From NCBI RefSeq assembly GCF_022096995.1, contig NZ_JACXGQ010000004.1, positions 186,001 through 250,000 on the forward strand: a DNA stretch of 64,000 nt, given 5' to 3'. Numbering within the stretch: position 1 is the stretch's first letter; each line of letters opens with the position of its first letter. The DNA is from Yoonia sp. I 8.24. Its GTDB lineage: Bacteria; Pseudomonadota; Alphaproteobacteria; Rhodobacterales; Rhodobacteraceae. Below the pieces are notes generated by a model that saw only the letters and a list, made by a program, of their open reading frames with translations, made no database searches and was not told the origin of the DNA. Shown piece by piece: positions 26,231 to 35,152 of the stretch. Position numbers and translations under genes: made by a program.

Positions 26231-27472
26231 ATGACTGATACTACGGCCGTACAGCACGATGCGCCCCCGATTGTAGCGTGCACGATCAGCCGCGATGTAC
26301 AGATTTTTGATCTGTTAATCGAAGACATGGAAGCCGCACTTGGCGACGCTTGGGGCGACCTGAGCTTTGAAGACGCTGTCGCATTTTTGGGGCAAAAAGA
26401 GGCGCGTAGCCTCCAGTTTGTCACAATCGCGATGGATGTGAATGACGAAGACAACTTGCCATTGGTGTCCGAAGTGATCGCTGTTGCCAAAGCCGCCAAA
26501 ATCAAAGTTATTCTTATTGCAGAAGATGTCAGCCCAACCGCGTTGCACCAATTGCTCCGCGAAGGCGGTGATGAATTTGTGCCCTACCCGCTCCCCGAAA
26601 ACGAACTTGCGCGCGCGATCGAACGTGTCCTGACCGCCGAAGAACCTGAAGAACCCGCAGAAGGCACCAAAGGCTTTAACGCGACGGGGAATCATTCTGG
26701 CGTTGTTGTGCCAATCCACGGCATTGCTGGCGGTACCGGTGCAACGATGTTTGCCGTCAATCTTGCTTGGGAACTTGCCAACATAGACAAGGAAGACCCA
26801 CCCAAGGTTTGCTTGCTTGATCTCGATTTTCAGTTCGGATCGGTGTCGACCTATCTTGATCTTCCCCGCCGCGAGGCCGTGTTGGAAATGCTAACCGACA
26901 CAGAATCGATGGATTCCGAAGCTTTTTTACAATCAATGCTGACCTACGAAGACAAGCTGCACGTGCTGACGTCGCCAACAGATATGATTCCGTTGGACAT
27001 GATTACACCCGAAGATATCGCGCGAGTGATCGAAGTCGCGCGGGTCAATTTCGACTATGTCATCATCGACATGCCAACGACGATGATCGAATGGTCGCAA
27101 ACTGTCCTTGAAACCGCACATATCTATCTCGCGATGATCGAACTGGATATGCGGTCCGCGCAGAACACATTGCGCCTGAAACGCGCGTTGCAGTCAGAAG
27201 ACCTGCCGTTCGACAAAATTCGGTTCATTCTCAACCGCGCACCTGGGTTTACCGATATGAACGGCAAAAGCCGGGTCAAACGCCTTGCGGATAGTCTCGG
27301 AATTTCAATTGACGTGCTGATGCCTGACGGCGGCAAGCCCGTCATGCAAAGCTCTGACCACGGATCGCCAATGGCTGTTGGTATCCCTAAGAACCCATTG
27401 CGCAAAGAAATTACTAAATTTGCGAAGTCACTGCATGAAGTCAACCAAGCTGAAGCTGACGCGAGAGCTTAA
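26231..27472 (+). CDS. cpaE: Tad pilus localisation ATPase-like protein CpaE/TadZ
   Basis: A 413-residue protein: N-terminal receiver-like domain (about 15-135), then a MinD/ParA-type domain (about 155-400) with LLDLDFQFGSVSTYLDL and YVIIDMPTTMIEW. TadZ localises the pilus machine to a cell site. The nucleotide loop reads GIAGGTGATMFAVNLA: the signature lysine of deviant Walker A (KGG) is Ala and the GKT lysine is Ala, so ATP hydrolysis is doubtful. It starts a new transcription segment after the terminator at 26002 and is followed 11 bases later by cpaF. Confidence 0.92.
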   Translation: MTDTTAVQHDAPPIVACTISRDVQIFDLLIEDMEAALGDAWGDLSFEDAVAFLGQKEARSLQFVTIAMDVNDEDNLPLVSEVIAVAKAAKIKVILIAEDVSPTALHQLLREGGDEFVPYPLPENELARAIERVLTAEEPEEPAEGTKGFNATGNHSGVVVPIHGIAGGTGATMFAVNLAWELANIDKEDPPKVCLLDLDFQFGSVSTYLDLPRREAVLEMLTDTESMDSEAFLQSMLTYEDKLHVLTSPTDMIPLDMITPEDIARVIEVARVNFDYVIIDMPTTMIEWSQTVLETAHIYLAMIELDMRSAQNTLRLKRALQSEDLPFDKIRFILNRAPGFTDMNGKSRVKRLADSLGISIDVLMPDGGKPVMQSSDHGSPMAVGIPKNPLRKEITKFAKSLHEVNQAEADARA

Positions 27473-27483
27473 GAGGCAACAAT

Positions 27484-28938
27484 ATGTTTTCGAAATATAA
27501 AAAACCCAACGCACCCAAAGATACCCCTGCCGCAGCGGGCCGTCCAAAGGTGAATGTCGCCCCAGCGGCTGCCCCAAAAGTGGATGAGGCACGTAAATCG
27601 CTGATGAAGGCGATGCCCGAAAAGCGGGCCGCTGAAGCGGGCCCTGTCGATAAAGACAAGCGTCGCAAGGAACGTCTGGGCGAGATCAAGCTCGAATTGC
27701 ACAAGTCGCTGCTCGACAATTTGAACCTCGCCGCGTTGGAATCCGCGTCAGAGGCCGAGCTGCGTAACGAGATCAACTCAATCGCGAATGAATCGCTTGA
27801 GGAAATGGGCATCGTCTTGAACCGTGACGAACGGCAAGCGCTGAGTCAGGATCTGTTCTTTGAGGTTACTGGACTTGGCCCACTTGAGACATTGCTTAAA
27901 GACGAATCTGTAAACGATATTTTGGTCAACGGCCCGCAGCAGATTTTTGTGGAACGTGACGGTAAGCTTCAGCTCACTGATATTACGTTTAAAGATGAAA
28001 AGCACCTGCTGCGGATCATCGATAAAATCGTTTCCGCCGTTGGTCGCCGGGTTGATGAAAGTAACCCTTACGTCGATGCGCGTCTTGCTGATGGTTCTCG
28101 TTTTAACGCCATGGTGCCACCTATTGCGGTCGACGGGTCACTGGTTTCCATTCGTAAGTTTAAGAAAGATAAGCTTGGGATCGAAGAACTGGTCAAATTT
28201 GGCGCATTTACCGAAGAAATGGCCGCCTATCTTCAGGCCGCCGTGTCAACCCGCCTAAATGTCATCGTATCTGGCGGTACGGGTTCTGGTAAAACGACCA
28301 CATTGAACGCGCTTTCGGGCTTTATTGATGACGCCGAACGTATCCTGACAATCGAGGATACGGCCGAACTTCAACTGCAACAAACGCACGTTGGTCGGAT
28401 GGAAAGCCGTCCACCAAACGTCGAAGGCAAGGGCGGCGTATCCCAGCGCGACTGTCTGAAAAACGCCCTGCGGATGCGTCCTGATCGCATCATCGTGGGG
28501 GAGACGCGTGGCGAAGAAGTTATCGACATGCTGCAAGCCATGAACACTGGCCACGATGGGTCAATGACCACAATTCACGCCAACTCTGCACGCGATGGCG
28601 TGTCGCGTTTGGAAAACATGATCGCGATGGCCGGGATCGAAATGCCGCTGAAAGCGATGCGGAGCCAGATTTCATCGGCGGTAAACCTCATCGTGCAGGC
28701 ATCGCGTTTGCAAGATGGTTCCCGCCGCATGACGTCCATCACAGAGATCACCGGGATGGAAGGCGACGTTATTTCGATGCAAGAAATCTTTCGATATCAA
28801 CGTGTCGGTCTAACACCCGACAACAAGATTATCGGGCACTTTACAGCGACAGGCGTGCGCAGCCACTATTCTGACCGCTTCAAGCTGTGGGGATACGATT
28901 TGCCACCTGCTATCTTTGAACCAATGGTTGCGGAGTAA
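27484..28938 (+). CDS. cpaF: Tad pilus assembly/retraction ATPase CpaF/TadA
   Basis: A 484-residue secretion ATPase of the VirB11/GspE superfamily, powering pilus extension and probably retraction. A variable Pro/Ala/Lys-rich N-terminus is followed by the N-terminal domain and core: Walker [17 protein letters not shown] (about 259-275), Asp box [10 protein letters not shown], Walker B region [14 protein letters not shown] and His box [17 protein letters not shown]. All catalytic features are present, in contrast to the neighbouring TadZ. tadB follows after 6 bases. Confidence 0.97.
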   Translation: MFSKYKKPNAPKDTPAAAGRPKVNVAPAAAPKVDEARKSLMKAMPEKRAAEAGPVDKDKRRKERLGEIKLELHKSLLDNLNLAALESASEAELRNEINSIANESLEEMGIVLNRDERQALSQDLFFEVTGLGPLETLLKDESVNDILVNGPQQIFVERDGKLQLTDITFKDEKHLLRIIDKIVSAVGRRVDESNPYVDARLADGSRFNAMVPPIAVDGSLVSIRKFKKDKLGIEELVKFGAFTEEMAAYLQAAVSTRLNVIVSGGTGSGKTTTLNALSGFIDDAERILTIEDTAELQLQQTHVGRMESRPPNVEGKGGVSQRDCLKNALRMRPDRIIVGETRGEEVIDMLQAMNTGHDGSMTTIHANSARDGVSRLENMIAMAGIEMPLKAMRSQISSAVNLIVQASRLQDGSRRMTSITEITGMEGDVISMQEIFRYQRVGLTPDNKIIGHFTATGVRSHYSDRFKLWGYDLPPAIFEPMVAE

Positions 28939-28944
28939 CGACGC

Positions 28945-29910
28945 ATGATTTCGGCTGCCCCAGTAATTTATATCCTGATCTTTGTCGCCGTTGTCGCGAT
29001 GGTTCAGGGTGTCTACCTTGTGATTTTTGGCAAATCGATCAGCATGGACGGGAAGGTTAACCGCCGTCTTGAGATGCTTGATAAAGGCGGGAACCGCGAA
29101 CAGGTTCTTGATCAGTTGCGCAAAGAGATGTCGCAGCATATGCGCTCGCAAAGTATTCCGATCTATTCCATCTTGGCGAACAAAGCGCAGATGGCGAACA
29201 TCGTGTTTACCCCGCCACAAATCATCATGCTGATGGGCGTCATCAGCTTTGTCGCCTTTATGATGCTGACAGTCCTGACCCAGCTTGGCGTGCCTGTGCG
29301 TGCTGCTGTCGCAGTTTTGATGGGCGTTGGCGGCGTATACGTTTGGATCAGCCGCAAGGCTAACAAACGGATGTCAATGATTGCTGAGCAGCTTCCCGAA
29401 GCCGTTGAACTTATGGTCCGTTCGCTTCGCGTGGGTCACCCGTTCTCAAACTCGCTACAGATTGTTTCGACCGAAATCGCTGACCCGCTCGGCACTGAAT
29501 TTGGGATGATCTCGGATGAGGCTGCATATGGGCGTGATATGGGGGAAACACTTAAAGCTATGGCGGAACGCTTGGATAACCAAGATATGCGCTTCTTGGC
29601 CGTTGCCGTCAGTATTCAACAGACATCCGGTGGTAACTTGGCGGAAATTCTGGATGGTCTTGCCAAAGTTATCCGCGCACGGTTCCGCCTGTTCCGCCGC
29701 GTTAGTGCGATTACTGCAGAAGCAAAATGGTCTGGCAACCTTCTGTCCGTTTTCCCAGTTTTGGCACTTATCCTCATCACATTGGTCAAACCCGACTATT
29801 TCGATGAAGTCATGGAAAGCTCTGCCTTCATTCCGGCCTGTTTCGTTATCAGCGCCTTTCTTGTGTTGAACGTGGTCGTCATGCGTTCGCTTGTAAACAT
29901 TAAGGTCTAA
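28945..29910 (+). CDS. tadB: Tad pilus inner-membrane platform protein TadB
   Basis: A 321-residue T2SF-type platform protein. There are membrane helices near the N-terminus (about 5-25), a pair at 92-135 and two at 265-315. The cytoplasmic T2SF domain contains LPEAVELMVRSLRVGHPFSNSLQ and TSGGNLAEILDGLAKVIRARF. Together with TadC it anchors CpaF to the inner membrane. It lies between cpaF and tadC in a tight operon (6 and 10 base gaps). Confidence 0.94.
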   Translation: MISAAPVIYILIFVAVVAMVQGVYLVIFGKSISMDGKVNRRLEMLDKGGNREQVLDQLRKEMSQHMRSQSIPIYSILANKAQMANIVFTPPQIIMLMGVISFVAFMMLTVLTQLGVPVRAAVAVLMGVGGVYVWISRKANKRMSMIAEQLPEAVELMVRSLRVGHPFSNSLQIVSTEIADPLGTEFGMISDEAAYGRDMGETLKAMAERLDNQDMRFLAVAVSIQQTSGGNLAEILDGLAKVIRARFRLFRRVSAITAEAKWSGNLLSVFPVLALILITLVKPDYFDEVMESSAFIPACFVISAFLVLNVVVMRSLVNIKV

Positions 29911-29920
29911 GGGGCCCATC

Positions 29921-30883
29921 ATGGAAAACATTCAAGCACAGCTTACCGAACTTCTTGGACCAAACGCACTGATCATCCTTGTCGGTCTTATTGGCTTCTT
30001 TTTGGTGTTGGTGACCCTGCCAGTTCTGCTCAAGAAAGACGACGATCCGCTTAACCGCCTAAAGGCAAGTGGACACAGCACAGATAAGAAAACCGCTAAG
30101 GGCGAAAAACTGCGTACGGCCTCTAGCAAAGATAAGCTCGAGAAATATTCGAGCTTCCTCGAGCCGCAAAACGAAGATGAATATTCAGCCGTCAAGCTAA
30201 AGCTATTGCAAGCGGGCTACCGTGGCAAAACAGCTGTGCGCACATATAACTTCTTACAACTCACACTGGGTATCTTTGGGCTGGTGCTTGGTGGCATGTA
30301 TGCTGTTTTCAAAATGTCGCAAGGCGATGTTTCATCGCAAGATCTTGCGCTTATGATCTTGGGGCCTGCTGGCGCCGGCTACTTTCTACCCAAGTATTGG
30401 GTCACACGCCGACAAGCCGTACGCCAAGAAGCCATCACAAACGGCTTTCCCGACGCGCTCGACTTGATGCTGGTCTGTGTCGAAGCTGGGCAATCACTTG
30501 ATCAATCGATCATGCGCGTATCCAAAGAGCTGCGTTCTGGCTTTCCCGACATTTCAGATGAGTTTGAAATGGTTGGTCAAGAAACTAAAGCGGGTAAAGA
30601 CAAGACAACCGTGCTGAAAGATATGGCCGAACGCTGCGGTGTGCAGGACATCACCAGCTTTGTTACAGTGCTGGTCCAATCGCAGCAATTTGGTACATCG
30701 ATTTCGGACGCGTTGCGTGTCTATTCACTTGAAATGCGTGACAAGCGCGTCATGCGCGCCGAAGAAAAAGCCAACAAACTGCCAACAAAAATGACATTAG
30801 CCACCATGATGTTGACTGTGCCGCCACTTATGGCAATTTTGATTGGTCCATCGATCTACGCGATCGCCCAAAACTTGGGCTGA
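29921..30883 (+). CDS. tadC: Tad pilus inner-membrane platform protein TadC
   Basis: A 320-residue partner of TadB with the same T2SF domain (GFPDALDLMLVCVEAGQSLDQSIMRV; VLVQSQQFGTSISDALRVYS) and helices at about 15-35, 105-150 and 285-315. A Lys-rich cytoplasmic loop (about residues 50-80) follows the first helix. It is part of the cpaE-cpaF-tadB-tadC-TPR-TPR-cpaA run; the next start codon is 7 bases after its stop. Confidence 0.94.
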   Translation: MENIQAQLTELLGPNALIILVGLIGFFLVLVTLPVLLKKDDDPLNRLKASGHSTDKKTAKGEKLRTASSKDKLEKYSSFLEPQNEDEYSAVKLKLLQAGYRGKTAVRTYNFLQLTLGIFGLVLGGMYAVFKMSQGDVSSQDLALMILGPAGAGYFLPKYWVTRRQAVRQEAITNGFPDALDLMLVCVEAGQSLDQSIMRVSKELRSGFPDISDEFEMVGQETKAGKDKTTVLKDMAERCGVQDITSFVTVLVQSQQFGTSISDALRVYSLEMRDKRVMRAEEKANKLPTKMTLATMMLTVPPLMAILIGPSIYAIAQNLG

Positions 30884-30890
30884 TCAAAAA

Positions 30891-31451
30891 ATGAAACCTC
30901 GGCTCGCCCTTCTGGGGATCGCTTTCACCACGTTGATCGCCTGTGCCAACGACGGGTTGGATAATTCGGGCGACGGGGTATTTGCCCCCGGTGTGTCTGG
31001 TGAAGGCAGTGTTGACGGGTTGATTGTGGGTCATCGGCTGATGGCCGCGGGCGAATACGAACTGGCGCTCAAAGCTTATAGGCGAGCGGCCATTCAGCAC
31101 GGGCTCAATGTCGACACACTCTCGGCAATTGGGTCTGCAAACCTGCATATTGGGCGCCTTGGACAGGCTGAACGTTGGTTGCGTGATGCTGTTGAATTAG
31201 ATGCTAGCTTTCCACCCGCGTGGAACAATCTTGGCGTCGTTTTGATGGAACGTGGCAAAGTTGCCGAAGCAAGTGAGGTTTTCCGCCGCGCATATGCCGC
31301 AGACAACGGAAATTCGGATGAAATCCGCGACAATTTACGGTTAGCGCTCGCAATGTTGGAAAACAACGACAATACTGTGGTACAAGATTACCAGAACTTC
31401 AATTTGATCCGACGCGGTGCAGGTGATTTCGTGCTAATGTCAGATCTCTGA
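30891..31451 (+). CDS. tadD: TPR lipoprotein TadD
   Basis: A 186-residue lipoprotein: signal peptide with LIAC lipobox (Cys18), then about three tetratricopeptide repeats between residues 45 and 150 (GEYELALKAYRRAAIQHGL; GRLGQAERWLRDAVELDASFPPAWNNLGVVLMERGKVAEA). TadD is needed for secretin stability or assembly in other Tad systems. I start it at the ATG 30891, since the in-frame ATG at 30843 lies inside tadC and precedes no export signal. A second TPR lipoprotein follows. Confidence 0.88.
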   Translation: MKPRLALLGIAFTTLIACANDGLDNSGDGVFAPGVSGEGSVDGLIVGHRLMAAGEYELALKAYRRAAIQHGLNVDTLSAIGSANLHIGRLGQAERWLRDAVELDASFPPAWNNLGVVLMERGKVAEASEVFRRAYAADNGNSDEIRDNLRLALAMLENNDNTVVQDYQNFNLIRRGAGDFVLMSDL

Positions 31452-31476
31452 GTATGAGCAGCAAAAGGACGCTAAA

Positions 31477-32331
31477 ATGCGCCACCCAATTATTCTTTCG
31501 CTTTGCCTAGCAACGCTTACCCTGTCGGCCTGTGCAAAATCGACAGAAGAGCAAATTCAAGAAGCCATCAACGACATCAACGCCAGCGATGCGCAAAACG
31601 TCAACGAGCTCATGATGACAATGGGCGACCCCAACGAAGCGGTCCAGCATTTCTCAGCCTCGCTTGCCGCCGACCCGGACAATATCGATCTTCAGCGTGG
31701 CCTTGCGACATCACTGATCCGTGCGACCCGTGTGACAGAAGGGATTGCAGCATGGAATACAGTTGTTGCACATCCTGAAGCCACGAGTGAAGACCGCGTA
31801 GAACTTGCAGGCGCGCATATCCGGGCAAGCGCCTGGGACGATGCTGCCGCCACGCTCAACACAGTGCCGCCAACCTTTGAAACGTTCAAACGCTACCGGT
31901 TTGAGGCCATGGTCGCCGATAGCCGCCAACAATGGGACAAGGCGGACAGTTTCTATCAAACTGCTGCGGGTCTCACGACGCGCCCGGCCTCGGTCTATAA
32001 CAACTGGGGGTATTCCAAGCTAACCCGCGGTGATTACCGTGGTGCTGAACGACTGTTCCTCGACGCTTTGCGCCATGACGCGACCCTGTTTACTGCCAAA
32101 AACAACCTCGTTCTTGCACGCGGCGCACAGCGCAACTATGCGCTGCCCGTCGTTGACATGAACCAAATCGAGCGCGCGCAGCTGCTTTACACCCTCGCGC
32201 TTGCTGCAATTAAACAAAATGACGTCTCGATCGGCAAATCGCTTTTGGCGGATGCGATCGAAACCCACCCGCGTCACTTTGAAGAAGCCGTGCGCGCATT
32301 GCAGGCGCTTGAAAACAACGCGACAAACTAG
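31477..32331 (+). CDS. Second TPR lipoprotein of the Tad locus
   Basis: A 284-residue lipoprotein with lipobox LSAC (Cys19), then tetratricopeptide-like repeats over about residues 50-260 (NEAVQHFSASLAADPDNIDLQRGLATSLI; VYNNWGYSKLTRGDYRGAERLFLDALRHDATLFTAKNNL). It has the same architecture as the preceding TadD but is about 100 residues longer, so an ancient duplication or a division of labour is likely. AAAGGA precedes the start. cpaA begins 2 bases after its stop. Confidence 0.87.
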   Translation: MRHPIILSLCLATLTLSACAKSTEEQIQEAINDINASDAQNVNELMMTMGDPNEAVQHFSASLAADPDNIDLQRGLATSLIRATRVTEGIAAWNTVVAHPEATSEDRVELAGAHIRASAWDDAAATLNTVPPTFETFKRYRFEAMVADSRQQWDKADSFYQTAAGLTTRPASVYNNWGYSKLTRGDYRGAERLFLDALRHDATLFTAKNNLVLARGAQRNYALPVVDMNQIERAQLLYTLALAAIKQNDVSIGKSLLADAIETHPRHFEEAVRALQALENNATN

Positions 32332-32333
32332 CT

Positions 32334-32822
32334 ATGGGACTGACGGCATACGCAGCATGCTGGTTCCTGCCGGCAGTTATCCCAATCGCAGTTTTCGTGG
32401 CGTGGAACGACATGCGAGTCATGAAGATCCCCAATCTTGCGGCAGGTGCGCTTTTGCTCAGCTTTGCCGTACTTGGGATCTTTGCACTGCCCTTTGTCAC
32501 CTACCTGTGGCACTGGACCCATTTTGCCGTGGTGCTTGCGGTAGGAATCCTGTTTTGGATGTCTGGGGTCATTGGCGGTGGCGATGTGAAGTTTATGGCG
32601 GCGGCCGCCCCGATGGTTGCTGTTGCCGACCTGCGCATGTTTTTGTTGATCTACGCGTCCTGCCTTTTGGCCGCCTTGGTCACGCACCGCTTGGCAAAAC
32701 ATAGCCCGCTGCGTAAAATTGCGCCTGATTGGCTTAGCTGGGACAACGACCGTTTTCCAAAGGGGCTCGCGCTAAGCGGGACGATTTTGTTTTATCTACT
32801 AGTTGTTGCGATTACGCGTTAA
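32334..32822 (+). CDS. cpaA: Tad prepilin peptidase CpaA/TadV
   Basis: A 162-residue A24-type aspartic prepilin peptidase, all membrane. The two catalytic Asp regions are visible: WNDMRVMKIPN near residue 25 and GGGDVKFMAAAAP near residue 82 (GxGD motif). It lacks the N-methylation domain, as expected for Tad peptidases. It should cleave the two Flp pilins encoded 10 kb upstream. It is the last gene of the cpaE-led operon. Confidence 0.92.
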   Translation: MGLTAYAACWFLPAVIPIAVFVAWNDMRVMKIPNLAAGALLLSFAVLGIFALPFVTYLWHWTHFAVVLAVGILFWMSGVIGGGDVKFMAAAAPMVAVADLRMFLLIYASCLLAALVTHRLAKHSPLRKIAPDWLSWDNDRFPKGLALSGTILFYLLVVAITR

Positions 32823-32840
32823 ACAAAGACAACATAGGCC

Positions 32841-32867
32841 GTGCCCCTTACAGGCACTTGTTTGTTC
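32841..32867 (+). terminator. Weak hairpin after cpaA
   Basis: GTGCC (32841-32845) pairs with GGCAC (32853-32857), followed by TTGTTTGTT. A short stem, so a weak candidate terminator for the cpaE-cpaA operon. Confidence 0.35.
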
Positions 32868-32955
32868 ACTATTTCGCCACAATAGGCTGTAATCTTAGTT
32901 AAAACCGCCGCAGATTCTGCGGAATTCGAATCTTTTTACGATAGGCAAGAATGTC

Positions 32956-34266
32956 ATGAACGTGCAATCCTCTGGTGTAATGGCCCCCCCGGCGCCGCGT
33001 AGTCTTGAAGGCATGCTCCTGCCTATGTCGATGATGCGCGATATTTTAATCAAAACAATGTTCCGGATGAACCTTGATCAGGTCTCGCTGATCAGCCGTG
33101 CCATTTGTCTGCCCATTCCCGTCACACAAGAATTGGTCGATATGGCCCGCAGTCAGCTCCTGCTTGAGGCGCGCGGAACGCTGAACGCCAACAGCGGCAA
33201 TGAGATGGGTTATCAATTGACCGACGCCGGACGCGCGCGCGCGCTGGATGCGCTTAGCCAGTCTGAATATTACGGTGCGATGCCCGTCCCGCTTGATATC
33301 TACCGCGAACAGATTGAACGCCAGTCGATCCGGAATATCCAGATCACACGTGAACAGCTATCGACCGCGATGGGGCACCTTGTGTTGCCGCCAGACCTGT
33401 TATCAAATCTTGGCCCCGCGATTAGTGCGGGCCGCTCGATCTTGATGTATGGTCCACCGGGCAATGGGAAGTCATCCATCTCGAACGGTATTCGCGATGC
33501 GTTAGGCGATAAAATCTATGTGCCTCGTGCAATTGAATATTCGGGTCAGGTGATCACCGTTTACGATCCGATTGTGCACTCCGCCGCCGAAGATGACGTC
33601 GATGATCCCAATAGCCTGCGCCGGACCTCTGGTCGGTTTGACACGCGCTATGTGCGCTGTGAACGCCCAACCGTGATTACGGGTGGTGAATTGTCACTGT
33701 CGATGCTTGACCTTGTTTATAACCCCACCGCGCGGACTTATCAGGCGCCCTTGCAGTTGAAATCAACTGGCGGCATCTTTATCGTGGACGACCTTGGCCG
33801 TCAGGCTGAACCACCGCAGACGCTGGTCAACCGTTGGATTGTTCCGCTCGAAGAAAACAAAGATATTCTTGCGCTGCAATCGGGTGAGAAATTCGAGGTT
33901 CCCTTTGACACGCTTGTCATTTTCTCAACCAACTTCCACCCGAACGCGATCTTCGATAAGGCGGCTTTGCGCCGGATTTTCTATAAGATTAAGATCGACG
34001 GCCCACACCAAGAAGACTTCCTAAAGATTTTCGCGATGGTGGCCCGCAAACGTAAAATGCCACTTGATGAGGATACGCTCGTTCACCTGTTGAACACGCG
34101 TTACCCCGAGATCGACAATGTCTATGCCAACTACCAGCCGATTTTCTTGATCGATCAGATGATCTCAATCTGTGAATTCGAAGGCATCCCCTATCAAATG
34201 ACACCGGATCTGATTGATCGGGCATGGGCCAACATGTTCGTGAAAGAAGAAGAAATCATTCACTAG
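32956..34266 (+). CDS. AAA+ ATPase next to the Tad locus, role unknown
   Basis: A 436-residue cytoplasmic ATPase. An N-terminal ~150 residues look like a helical or winged-helix domain (LIKTMFRMNLDQVSLISRAI; ELVDMARSQLLLEA). The AAA+ core follows: Walker A MYGPPGNGKSSISNGI (about 165-180), Walker B GGIFIVDDLGRQ (about 271-283), then FSTNFHPNAIFDKAALRRIFYKI, a sensor/arginine-finger region. Both nucleotide motifs look intact. It follows cpaA after 133 bases and ends at a strong terminator, so it belongs at the end of the pilus region. I know no assigned function; the position suggests a link with pilus control or chaperoning. Confidence 0.85.
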   Translation: MNVQSSGVMAPPAPRSLEGMLLPMSMMRDILIKTMFRMNLDQVSLISRAICLPIPVTQELVDMARSQLLLEARGTLNANSGNEMGYQLTDAGRARALDALSQSEYYGAMPVPLDIYREQIERQSIRNIQITREQLSTAMGHLVLPPDLLSNLGPAISAGRSILMYGPPGNGKSSISNGIRDALGDKIYVPRAIEYSGQVITVYDPIVHSAAEDDVDDPNSLRRTSGRFDTRYVRCERPTVITGGELSLSMLDLVYNPTARTYQAPLQLKSTGGIFIVDDLGRQAEPPQTLVNRWIVPLEENKDILALQSGEKFEVPFDTLVIFSTNFHPNAIFDKAALRRIFYKIKIDGPHQEDFLKIFAMVARKRKMPLDEDTLVHLLNTRYPEIDNVYANYQPIFLIDQMISICEFEGIPYQMTPDLIDRAWANMFVKEEEIIH

Positions 34267-34291
34267 TGACATTTTAAATTCCCAAGCAACT

Positions 34292-34327
34292 GACTTCCCT
34301 TTACCCAAAGGGAAGTCTTTTTCTTTT
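34292..34327 (+). terminator. Intrinsic terminator after the AAA+ ATPase
   Basis: GACTTCCCTTT (34292-34302) pairs perfectly with AAAGGGAAGTC (34307-34317) over a 4-base loop, followed by TTTTTCTTTT. It marks the end of the Tad region. Confidence 0.93.
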
Positions 34328-34339
34328 GGGGGGTACGAT

Positions 34340-35125
34340 ATGACGGAAATTATTGGTGTGGCTGGATGCGGCCGCATGGGCAGGCCAATGTTGGCCAATC
34401 TACAATCGGCTGGATTTGATGCGCGTGGCTATGATCTGCGTGCCTCTGCCGGGGTTGGCACAGATGTTGATACCTTTTGCGACGGGCTGACAACGCTGAT
34501 CACCGTCGTCCGCGACGCGGCAGAGACCGATGCGTTGCTCTTCGATGATCAAAATGTCGTCGCCAACGCGCGCGCCTTGCAGACAATTGTGATCAGCTCG
34601 ACCCTATCGCCCAATTACGTCAAATCCCTGCGCGCACGTATCCCTGCGCATATCACCATCATTGATGCGCCTATGTCTGGCGCGCAAGTGCGTGCCCGCG
34701 CAGGCACGTTGACCTTTATGGTCGGTGGCGATCCAGCACCCATTATGCCGCTCTTGCAGGCAATGGGCGACGCGATCCACCCGATGGGCGACTTCGGTGC
34801 TGGGATGACCGGCAAGGTGCTGAATAATATGCTGGCGGCGTCGCATACGGCAATGACCCGGCTGGTGCTTGATTGGGGTGATGCACAGGGCGTGGGTGAG
34901 GCAAAATTACTGGCCTTGATCGCAAGCGCCTCAGGCCAAAACTGGTTGGCCTCAGGCTTTGACGATATTGAATTCGCACGCGACGGGTTCGGCGACGACA
35001 ATAGTATTGGGATTTTGGCCAAAGATGTCGGCGCAGCACTCGATATCGCGCCAGATGGTAACACCGCTCTGCCCGAGGCCGTGCAAACGGCAATCAGGCA
35101 GCTTAAGCCGCGCGCCAAATCGTAG
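34340..35125 (+). CDS. NAD(P)-dependent beta-hydroxyacid dehydrogenase family protein
   Basis: A 261-residue oxidoreductase of the 3-hydroxyisobutyrate/6-phosphogluconate dehydrogenase superfamily. The N-terminal Rossmann motif is IGVAGCGRMGRPMLANL. The substrate-binding motif DAPMSGAQVRARAGTLTFMVGG and catalytic-lysine region GAGMTGKVLNNML follow, so it looks catalytically complete. It is somewhat shorter than typical (about 290). Substrate cannot be named. The stop codon TAG at 35123-35125 is supplied by the dispersed palindrome that begins at 35122. Confidence 0.87.
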   Translation: MTEIIGVAGCGRMGRPMLANLQSAGFDARGYDLRASAGVGTDVDTFCDGLTTLITVVRDAAETDALLFDDQNVVANARALQTIVISSTLSPNYVKSLRARIPAHITIIDAPMSGAQVRARAGTLTFMVGGDPAPIMPLLQAMGDAIHPMGDFGAGMTGKVLNNMLAASHTAMTRLVLDWGDAQGVGEAKLLALIASASGQNWLASGFDDIEFARDGFGDDNSIGILAKDVGAALDIAPDGNTALPEAVQTAIRQLKPRAKS

Positions 35126-35145
35126 GGTGGATCTTGATCCACCCC
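35122..35145. repeat. Dispersed palindrome, copy 4 (forms a stop codon)
   Basis: GTAGGGTGGATCTTGATCCA followed by CCCC: 8-pair stem GGGTGGAT/ATCCACCC with a 4-base loop. Its TAG is the stop codon of the preceding dehydrogenase, and it ends 8 bases before the folD stop on the other strand, so it could serve as a bidirectional hairpin. Confidence 0.8.
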
Positions 35146-35152
35146 ACCTAAA

